This document shows positions 1 through 4,790 of a DNA stretch of 10,054 nucleotides, one piece after another. The notes under the pieces are model-generated. The model ran no database searches. It saw only the letters and a program-made list of their open reading frames with translations, and had not been told where the DNA came from. Within the stretch, counting starts at the first letter, position 1, and every line of letters begins with the position of its first letter. The position numbers and the translations under genes are program-made. This stretch comes from Paramuribaculum sp. (GTDB lineage Bacteria > Bacteroidota > Bacteroidia > Bacteroidales > Muribaculaceae), in assembly GCA_009775605.1 (NCBI GenBank), contig VSPV01000092.1:1-10054 (forward strand), written 5' to 3'.

Positions 1-617
1 CGGGGCGCTATTCCGGCAATGTCGCGTGCGGTCTGGTCGGCGCTCACTGCAATCTGGGCGAGTTCCGGAGCTGTGGGGTCGGGCACCACTGCGCAGTCGG
101 CGAATACCAGTATGCCGTCAGTTCCATAGTTCAGTCCGGGAGGCAATAGCATGAGGAAAGCTCCGGAAACCACCGAGATACCGGGCTGGGTCTTGATTAC
201 CTGGAAAGCTGCGCGGAGCACATTGCCGGTGGTGTTCATGGCTCCGGCCACCTGGCCGTCGGCATCGCCTGCCTTCACCATAAGGCAGCCAAGGTAAAGC
301 GGATTGTGGGTTGTGAGGCGCGCTTCCTCCATGGTTATTCCCTTGCTCTTGCGCAGGTCGAAGAAAAGGGGCGCATATTTGTCGATTACGGCTTCGTCGG
401 CGGGATTCACTATTGTGGCCTGGGGAATATGGGTGAGCTTGAGCTCCTTGGCCATGGCGAGGATTTCGACGGGGTCGCCTATGAGGATTATCTTGGCTAT
501 GCCGTCGGCAATGATTCTGTCGGCGGCTGTAAGTGTGCGGGGTTCTGTTCCTTCAGGAAGTACTATCCGCTGGGGATTGGCCTTTGCGTTGGCCGTAAGC
601 TTTTCAAAGAGTGTCAT
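1..617 (-). CDS. pta: Phosphate acetyltransferase, N-terminal part (cut by the window edge)
   Basis: Pta interconverts acetyl-CoA plus phosphate with acetyl-phosphate plus CoA, the step that feeds acetate kinase during fermentative acetate formation in the cytoplasm. About 205 residues are present from the ATG at 617-615; the C-terminal third lies beyond base 1 (the short-form enzyme is usually about 330 residues). The start MTLFEKLTANAKANPQRIVL, then LPEGTEPRTL, the segment GAMNTTGNVLRAAFQVIKT near residues 133-151, VVSGAFLML, and VFADCAVVPDPTA near residues 176-188 are hallmarks of the PTA/PTB family. No N-terminal DRTGG or BioD-like extension is present, so this is the short single-domain form. 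It is divergent from the small membrane operon at 780. A -7 element lies about 57 bases upstream. A phosphate butyryltransferase is possible but fits less well. Acetate kinase may be its neighbour outside the window, which cannot be seen. Confidence 0.94.
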   Translation of the reverse strand, partial: MTLFEKLTANAKANPQRIVLPEGTEPRTLTAADRIIADGIAKIILIGDPVEILAMAKELKLTHIPQATIVNPADEAVIDKYAPLFFDLRKSKGITMEEARLTTHNPLYLGCLMVKAGDADGQVAGAMNTTGNVLRAAFQVIKTQPGISVVSGAFLMLLPPGLNYGTDGILVFADCAVVPDPTAPELAQIAVSADQTARDIAGIAP

Positions 618-673
618 GGCGAAAGGGTTTTGATTTATCCCGTTTCCGGGAAATTTCAGGTTAATTATTATCG

Positions 674-681
674 CAAAATTA
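674..681 (-). promoter_or_regulatory. Putative pta promoter (-7 element)
   Basis: On the minus strand the sequence reads TAATTTTGCG, an exact TAnnTTTG match to the -7 element of Bacteroidota primary-sigma promoters. The matching -33 element is weak: 19-20 bases upstream there is only ATG or TAT instead of TTG. It would give a leader of roughly 50 bases before pta, containing a small hairpin (TCCCG, loop TTTC, CGGGA at 638-651). Confidence 0.5.
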
Positions 682-779
682 CTTTTAAATGGTGAAATTA
701 CATAGATTTTTAGGCTAAAAAAACACTTTATTCCTCCACGGCGTTATATAAGTGTATTTAACCCAACGAAGATTGAATT

Positions 780-953
780 ATGGACTCCAGACATCGCAAG
801 AAAACCAAGACTAACGTATGGCTCGCCATTGGCGTGGCATTTCTTATAATTCTCCTTATCCTCTGGCTGACAATGGCCGACCTCTGGGGCGACACCGACG
901 TGGCTGCCCAGATTGCGCCGCTGGCCTCAACGCTTAAACTCATGACTGTATGA
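780..953 (+). CDS. Small single-pass membrane protein, 57 aa, unknown function
   Basis: This short open frame begins at ATG 780 with a basic stretch (MDSRHRKKTKTN), followed by one very hydrophobic segment at about residues 14-31 (WLAIGVAFLIILLILWLT). A mildly acidic and then hydrophobic tail ends in LMTV. The positive-inside rule suggests a cytoplasmic N-terminus and an external C-terminus. Its TGA stop overlaps the ATG of the next gene as ATGA (950-953), the usual sign of translational coupling, and this is the main reason to accept so short a gene. Codon use (GCC, CTC, GGC, GAC) matches the neighbouring real genes. I do not recognise a family. Given the coupling to a GlsB/YeaQ-type protein, the two probably act together in the inner membrane; that is inference. 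No clear TTG-N20-TAnnTTTG promoter was found upstream; TAGATTTT at 703-710 is a weak candidate. Confidence 0.65.
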   Translation: MDSRHRKKTKTNVWLAIGVAFLIILLILWLTMADLWGDTDVAAQIAPLASTLKLMTV

Positions 954-1249
954 TTACCCTGCTCGCATCGCTTGCTTCGGTCGGGACCTCTATCTGGCTG
1001 GTATGGGGGCTGGTGGGCCTGATCGGCGGATTCATGACCGGCCGATTCAAAGGCGACGGCAGCGGGTTCACTCTCCTTGCCGTCATCATCGGCATTGCCG
1101 GAGGTGTGGGCGCAGGCGCGCTTTTCGCCGCCCTTGCCGGAGTGGACGATCGCATGCAGTATGCCTCACTGATAGCCTCGGTGGCAGGCGCAGCCCTTCT
1201 GCTCTGGATTCTCTGGCTCTGCGTCCGTCGGCCCCGCACCGACGACTGA
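950..1249 (+). CDS. GlsB/YeaQ/YmgE-type small integral membrane protein, 99 aa
   Basis: Three hydrophobic segments are visible: residues about 4-29, 38-63 and 72-92, with a basic C-terminal tail (RRPRTDD). The pattern is a first helix ending GLVGLIGGFMTGRF, a short loop with glycine and a charge (KGDGSGF), a glycine-rich second helix (IIGIAGGVGAGALFAALAG), and a third helix starting LIASVAGAALLLWI. This is the layout of the GlsB/YeaQ/YmgE (transglycosylase-associated) family, whose members are 80-100 residue inner-membrane proteins linked to envelope or general stress with no firmly known activity. Family membership is by pattern recognition only, and another small glycine-zipper membrane protein is possible. 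Its ATG overlaps the stop of the 57-aa gene by ATGA, so the two are very likely one operon. No convincing intrinsic terminator follows directly; the REP-like hairpins begin about 45 bases downstream. Confidence 0.82.
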   Translation: MITLLASLASVGTSIWLVWGLVGLIGGFMTGRFKGDGSGFTLLAVIIGIAGGVGAGALFAALAGVDDRMQYASLIASVAGAALLLWILWLCVRRPRTDD

Positions 1250-1292
1250 ACCATCGGTGTGTGTTACCAAACTCAAATTACCCCCTTAAAGA

Positions 1293-1364
1293 GTAGGGGT
1301 GTACGGTCGTGCACCCGCTGATACCCGATGTTCTATGGTCGGCTGCTCCATGGAACAGCCCTAC
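1293..1364. repeat. REP-like inverted doublet: two GTAG-plus-hairpin units
   Basis: Two 24-base units face each other across a 24-base spacer. Unit one (1293-1316) is GTAG followed by the imperfect palindrome GGGTGTACGGTCGTGCACCC. Unit two lies inverted at 1341-1364: the palindrome GGCTGCTCCATGGAACAGCC and then CTAC, so it too reads GTAG-plus-hairpin on the minus strand. The first palindrome has nine paired positions (one G-T) around GT; the second has nine paired positions and one mismatch. The outer GTAGGG and CCCTAC can also pair. A GTAG tetranucleotide 5' of a hairpin, in inverted pairs between genes, is the known architecture of REP elements mobilised by RAYT transposases. Genome-wide copies cannot be tested here. 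Confidence 0.55.
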
Positions 1365-1435
1365 ATTTCGGGCAGGTTGGACATTTCGCGGTTTTGCAAT
1401 ATCCTCCAGCCACGGGTTTGGCGGGTGCGGCGCGC

Positions 1436-1475
1436 TAAAAAAACAAGCAGAGCGACGGTAATACCATCGTTCTGC
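1436..1475 (-). terminator. Intrinsic terminator of rplS
   Basis: On the minus strand a 13-position stem (GCAGAACGATGGT with ACCGTCGCTCTGC, one mismatch and one wobble) closes a three-base ATT loop at 1447-1475. It is followed by TTGTTTTTTT reading down to 1437. It sits about 30 bases after the rplS stop. On the plus strand the stem is followed by TTTTGTTT, so it may also stop read-through from the small membrane operon. Confidence 0.85.
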
Positions 1476-1507
1476 TTTTGTTTCGGGTCGTCGGTAAGAA
1501 GTGGCTC

Positions 1508-1864
1508 TTATTTCTTAACCACGCGACGTTCCTTGATACGTGCTTTCTTACCGGTGAGATTACGCAGGTAGTAAAGCTTGGCGCGACGCACTTTACCGTA
1601 TTTGTTGACGGTGATAGAGTCGATAAACGGAGATTCCAGAGGGAAAATACGCTCAACGCCAATATTGTCGCTCATCTTGCGCACTGTGAAGCGCTTCTTT
1701 TCACCGTCGCCGGAGATGCGGATTACTACGCCGCGATACTGCTGGATACGTTCCTTGTTACCTTCTTTGATGCGGTAAGCAACGGTTACGGTGTCGCCCG
1801 GAGCGAATTCGGGATGTGTTTTGCCGGTAGCATAAGCTTCCTCGACAACTTTGATTAAATCCAT
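1508..1864 (-). CDS. rplS: 50S ribosomal protein L19
   Basis: L19 is a bacterial-specific protein of the large ribosomal subunit that lies near the subunit interface and contacts 16S rRNA in a bridge. The 118-residue product is of normal length. It carries the family signatures FAPGDTVTVAYRIKEGNKERIQQYRGVVI (residues about 20-48), the central GVERIFPLESPFIDSITV, and the basic C-terminal block RRAKLYYLRNLTGKKARIKE. The start MDLIKVVEEAYATGK places the ATG at 1864-1862, 84-90 bases after a strong promoter. It is a single-gene transcription unit here with its own promoter and terminator; the frequent partners rpsP, rimM and trmD are not beside it. The roughly 75-base leader has no Shine-Dalgarno sequence but is A-rich just before the start (ATCAAAAGAAA), as usual in Bacteroidota. 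Confidence 0.98.
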   Translation of the reverse strand: MDLIKVVEEAYATGKTHPEFAPGDTVTVAYRIKEGNKERIQQYRGVVIRISGDGEKKRFTVRKMSDNIGVERIFPLESPFIDSITVNKYGKVRRAKLYYLRNLTGKKARIKERRVVKK

Positions 1865-1947
1865 TTTCTTTTGATATTAAAAATGTTAACACTGCCACGC
1901 AATATAACGGGCTGCATGTCCTCGACAGAGATTGCGTGAATCGGCCG

Positions 1948-1979
1948 CAAAGTTACCGATTTTTTTCCACCCCGCCAAA
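1948..1979 (-). promoter_or_regulatory. rplS promoter, Bacteroidota -33/-7 type
   Basis: Reading the minus strand, TTTG (1979-1976) is followed by exactly 20 bases and then TAACTTTG (1955-1948). Both match the TTTG and TAnnTTTG elements recognised by the Bacteroidota primary sigma factor, with the preferred spacing. Transcription should begin near 1941, giving a leader of about 75 bases before rplS. This is the best promoter match in the window. Confidence 0.82.
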
Positions 1980-2026
1980 TCCCGGACTCTCTTATTTCAT
2001 AGAAAATCTAATGAAAGGTCACGGAG

Positions 2027-2072
2027 CGTCGATATTTTATCGACGTCGATTCTCCTATGGGAGCCCATAAGG
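2027..2072. repeat. Palindrome cluster between the 745-aa gene and rplS
   Basis: CGTCGATA, loop TTT, TATCGACG (2027-2045) is a perfect 8-bp-arm inverted repeat. It overlaps a perfect 12-base palindrome ATCGACGTCGAT (2039-2050), so the half-site CGTCGAT occurs three times in alternating orientation. Just beyond, CCTATGG (2054-2060) and CCATAAGG (2065-2072) form a second stem with one bulge. The position is 20-65 bases after the stop of the 745-aa gene and 50-95 bases upstream of the rplS -33 element. No T-run follows on the minus strand, so a simple intrinsic terminator is not supported; an RNA 3' stabiliser or a protein-binding site are alternatives. Confidence 0.5.
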
Positions 2073-2093
2073 ATCTCGGTACTCTATGAAACG

Positions 2094-4331
2094 TTACTTC
2101 GCAGAGCCGGAGACCGTGAATGGGCGGCTGAGCGATGTTACTCCGTCGAAACCGATGATGTCAACCATCAGGCGGTAGTCACCCTCCTTTGTGGGCACAA
2201 TCGGTTTTTCGTTCGAAGCAAGAGCAATATTCGAAAGTCCCATGGGGCGGACGATGGTGCCTTTACTCTGTATCGGCTTGCCAGGCTCCCATTTACGGGT
2301 CTTGACTATCACCGCACCGTCCAGACTCTTGGCATACATGAGAGACTCCCCGATCGAAACCTGCTCTACAGACTCGATGTCAAATGCCGGCCAATCAAAC
2401 CAAAGGCCGTAATTCTCTATATCTATTTTCACGCCGTCAATAACCAGTGCCACTCCATTGCCACCTCCGTGGACAGATATACCTCTGGATGAGCGGATAA
2501 CTTCAAAATCAAGCCCCTTGTCTATGGTACCATTAGGGGTGAATTCAGAGTCTTGAAGCTTAACGATTTTAAGCATCGGCATATCGTTGATGATATCGCG
2601 GAGTGTCAGATAACCTCTTCGTTCGATGGTTTCGCGTGTCTTCATTTTTACCTCGTAGTGGGCTTTTGTGGGGACTTCCGATTTCTGTATCACGCGGGCC
2701 TTGACCGTAACATCAGGCAGGTCGTGTACCGTTCCCGAGCTCTCTCCGATTGAGGTCGATATGTCGTCGGCATACCGTCCGCGGGTTATCAGGCGACGCC
2801 GGTCAATTACCGCAGCCGGAAACGACTCATCGTCAAGTATGATCCCTCGGGCCACAGGATCGTTCTTCTTGCCCTGAAGAGACTGAAGGAAGAATGCGTC
2901 GCCTTCGGCGAAATCATCCACTGCCAGACGGAAGCGTCCGTCGGTGAGCGTGCTGTCGCTTACGGCATTGGTGGTATTGTTGAATGCCACTATGCGGCCC
3001 TGCTTCATGGGATGGAGATTGTTCATGTCGTCGAACACGGTTCCGCTTATCTCCATGTTGAACTCGGGATAATATTCATAGACAGTCGAGTCGTTCAGCA
3101 CGGCATCGCGCAGACGGAAACGTGTGAAGCGCGCGTTCTCGAGCCATGAGGCGATGTCGGCCTGACGGCTGTCGGGGTCAGTGTCCACTCCGGGGAACGG
3201 AAGAGCGGAAGTGAAATCGGAGGCATAGACCAGTTGCTGGTCGGCCTGGGAGTTCCACAGGGCGTTATCAGGGACAATGCGTGCGAACACGCGACAATCG
3301 GTTGTGTCGATGCCTGAAATCTTGAAATCTATGGTTTTCCCGGCCTGAAGGGGGCCATCGGTAGTCACCGAGGCGTCGCGGCGGCTGCGGGGCAGAATTG
3401 ATGTCTCGGCGCGTGTCTGCAACGCGCCGTCGGTCAGAAATAGTGTCACCGGACCTTTGGGAGCGTTCGGCAGGGTTATGTTTCCGGATGCAGCGGGCGA
3501 TATAACCTCGGATATGCCGTTGTTGCGGTCGTGGACGTAAAGGCGGCGGTCCTTCACCTTGGCCGCGGCGTCGCTGAGCTCGAAGATAATGCGGTTGCCG
3601 CTTGCAGCCGCCTTGATGCTGACGGTGGAGGGGGTGACCTCCGGAGCCTTGAAGCTCTTGCTGATGCCTTCGTCGGAGAATCTTACGGAATAAGAACGCC
3701 CTTTTGCGGGAACGAAGTCGAAGAAAGCGTATCCGGCCCGTGAAGTCATAGCCGAGGACACGGTGTCGCCCTTGTTGTCGGTAAGGAAAAGCTGCCGGAA
3801 TGCAAGGGGCTGTCCGGCATAGTTCGAAAGCACGGCCGTGAGCCGCTGGGGCTGTCCTTGGCGCAGGGTTCCTCCGAACACGGAGAAGCGGCAGTCCACA
3901 TCGTCGTCCACGGTATAGTCGGCGGCGGGAATGTCGATGCCCACGGCCACTGGCTGGAGTGCGAACGCCCTCGTATCGAAATTGCGCATGAATCGTGTGT
4001 AGCCCCGCAGATAATATACCCCCTTGGGCATGTCGGGCTCGGTGAGGACGGCCGTGGAGAATCTTCCGCCGTCGGCGCAGGAGAGCTTCTGGCGCACATA
4101 CACCGAGTCATTGTCGCCTATAAGTTCCAGATAAAGGTAGCGGCTGTAAGGTTCCAGCCGGTCGGCGGCCATGCATGTCACCATGCCGTCCACAAACAGT
4201 GAATCGCCCGGCGCGCACGACAGCGAGCGCGGCGCCAGAAACACCTGTTCTGTACGGAAATCGGTCGGTTCCTGGGCCGATGCGCTCAATAGCGCTGACA
4301 ATGAGATGAATAAGGCAAAGGGCGTTTTCAT
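2094..4331 (-). CDS. Exported macroglobulin-like protein with TonB-plug-like domain, no barrel (745 aa)
   Basis: The product starts with a signal peptide (MKTPFALFISLSALLSASAQ, probable cleavage near residue 20, no lipobox cysteine), so it is exported. Residues about 28-135 resemble an MG2-type macroglobulin domain (APGDSLFVDGMV, then MPKGVYYLRGYTRF). Residues about 140-420 look like further beta-sandwich repeats. Residues about 425-500 (EISGTVFDDMNN, then TLTDGRFRLAV) resemble a carboxypeptidase-regulatory-like domain. Residues about 560-680 resemble a TonB-receptor plug: LRDIINDMPMLKI, GVALVIDGVKIDIE, DIESVEQVSIGESLMYA, DGAVIVKTRK. Only about 65 residues follow, so there is no room for the 22-strand barrel of a true receptor. 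Similar barrel-less proteins are known in Bacteroidota and are often annotated as plug-domain proteins, without a firm role; surface binding or envelope assembly is possible. It appears to be a single gene, divergent from clpB. Domain limits are estimates by eye. Confidence 0.93.
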   Translation of the reverse strand: MKTPFALFISLSALLSASAQEPTDFRTEQVFLAPRSLSCAPGDSLFVDGMVTCMAADRLEPYSRYLYLELIGDNDSVYVRQKLSCADGGRFSTAVLTEPDMPKGVYYLRGYTRFMRNFDTRAFALQPVAVGIDIPAADYTVDDDVDCRFSVFGGTLRQGQPQRLTAVLSNYAGQPLAFRQLFLTDNKGDTVSSAMTSRAGYAFFDFVPAKGRSYSVRFSDEGISKSFKAPEVTPSTVSIKAAASGNRIIFELSDAAAKVKDRRLYVHDRNNGISEVISPAASGNITLPNAPKGPVTLFLTDGALQTRAETSILPRSRRDASVTTDGPLQAGKTIDFKISGIDTTDCRVFARIVPDNALWNSQADQQLVYASDFTSALPFPGVDTDPDSRQADIASWLENARFTRFRLRDAVLNDSTVYEYYPEFNMEISGTVFDDMNNLHPMKQGRIVAFNNTTNAVSDSTLTDGRFRLAVDDFAEGDAFFLQSLQGKKNDPVARGIILDDESFPAAVIDRRRLITRGRYADDISTSIGESSGTVHDLPDVTVKARVIQKSEVPTKAHYEVKMKTRETIERRGYLTLRDIINDMPMLKIVKLQDSEFTPNGTIDKGLDFEVIRSSRGISVHGGGNGVALVIDGVKIDIENYGLWFDWPAFDIESVEQVSIGESLMYAKSLDGAVIVKTRKWEPGKPIQSKGTIVRPMGLSNIALASNEKPIVPTKEGDYRLMVDIIGFDGVTSLSRPFTVSGSAK

Positions 4332-4790
4332 GAGTGTATGTTTTAAGGTTTTCGTAATACTTTATTTATAAATATATGTAAATAATTTAGGTAAAGCACG
4401 GAATTGTTAATATTTAACTCTTCTTAACCTCAGAGATTTCTCAATGCCAAATGAAAGTAGAAGTAAATAGAATAATTCTATTATGATAACTTGTTATTTT
4501 GCGGACATTGCGCCGTCCCAGGGGGGCTGGATTCTTTCACTTATAACTTATAGATGAGGTTGAAGACGCAGACCGCCTATTTTGTCGCGTTTTTGTAGCA
4601 TCGCCATTTCCCTATTCTGCGTTCTGCGGCTCCATCACTCCACAGGCATCCTTTTCATAATCCGTAGCGCAAAATTTCTTTAACCAATGCCGAAGTCTGT
4701 TAAATTGCGGGCGGAGGGAAGTCGGTCGCAACTATTGTGGCACAAACTTTGTTAAAGTAATAAACTCGAAACACTATTTATTTGACGTTT
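4332..4790. other. Long divergent intergenic region, no convincing gene
   Basis: This 459-base gap separates the 745-aa gene and clpB. The left third is AT-rich and holds the palindrome at 4466-4482. The right part is of mixed composition and carries two perfect 7-bp tandem duplications (ACTTATA twice at 4539-4552; TTCTGCG twice at 4615-4628). A -7-like TTATTTTGCGG lies at 4494-4504, and AAACTTTG at 4744-4751, about 40 bases before clpB, is a one-mismatch -7 candidate; neither has a good -33 partner. The only short frame with a plausible start is a 14-codon one at 4554-4598 (MRLKTQTAYFVAFL), too short to call. I see no tRNA or recognised riboswitch. Confidence 0.6.
4466..4482. promoter_or_regulatory. 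Perfect palindrome, possible operator
   Basis: AATAGAAT and ATTCTATT flank a single A, a perfect 8-bp-arm inverted repeat. It lies 12 bases upstream of the -7-like TTATTTTG at 4494-4501 and about 135 bases upstream of the 745-aa gene start. The short single-base centre favours a dimeric DNA-binding protein over an RNA hairpin. The AT-rich context makes chance occurrence possible. Confidence 0.4.

Noticed and set aside
604..611. GTTG Walker A variant in ClpB AAA-2 as an unusual change
   Set aside because: GTTGVGKT retains the essential GxxGxGKT pattern, and this variant is, as far as I recall, normal for Bacteroidota ClpB. Positions given are residue numbers.
1363..1388. Direct repeat ACATTTCG at 1363-1370 and 1381-1388
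   Set aside because: Two copies of an 8-mer 18 bases apart with no further periodicity; insufficient for a repeat array or operator.
1299..1571. Plus-strand 90-aa frame across the rplS terminator
   Set aside because: It crosses the REP-like hairpins and the rplS terminator and enters rplS antisense; composition is arginine/serine-rich noise.
1932..2492. Plus-strand 186-aa frame overlapping the 3' end of the 745-aa gene
   Set aside because: It starts in the rplS promoter and runs antisense into a well-supported gene, with no recognisable domain.
4541..4579. Minus-strand reading VCVFNLIYKL-stop resembling the C-terminus of an outer-membrane barrel protein
   Set aside because: An in-frame TAG stop (4577-4579) lies just 11 residues upstream and no homologous sequence precedes it. 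Too short to call a pseudogene.
4554..4598. 14-codon frame MRLKTQTAYFVAFL as a leader peptide gene
   Set aside because: No supporting start context or downstream attenuator could be demonstrated; kept only as part of the intergenic finding.
4782..4790. TTG start nine bases upstream of the clpB ATG
   Set aside because: The ATG at 4791 gives the usual family N-terminus MNFNNFTIKSQEAI, so the in-frame TTG adds three residues with no support.
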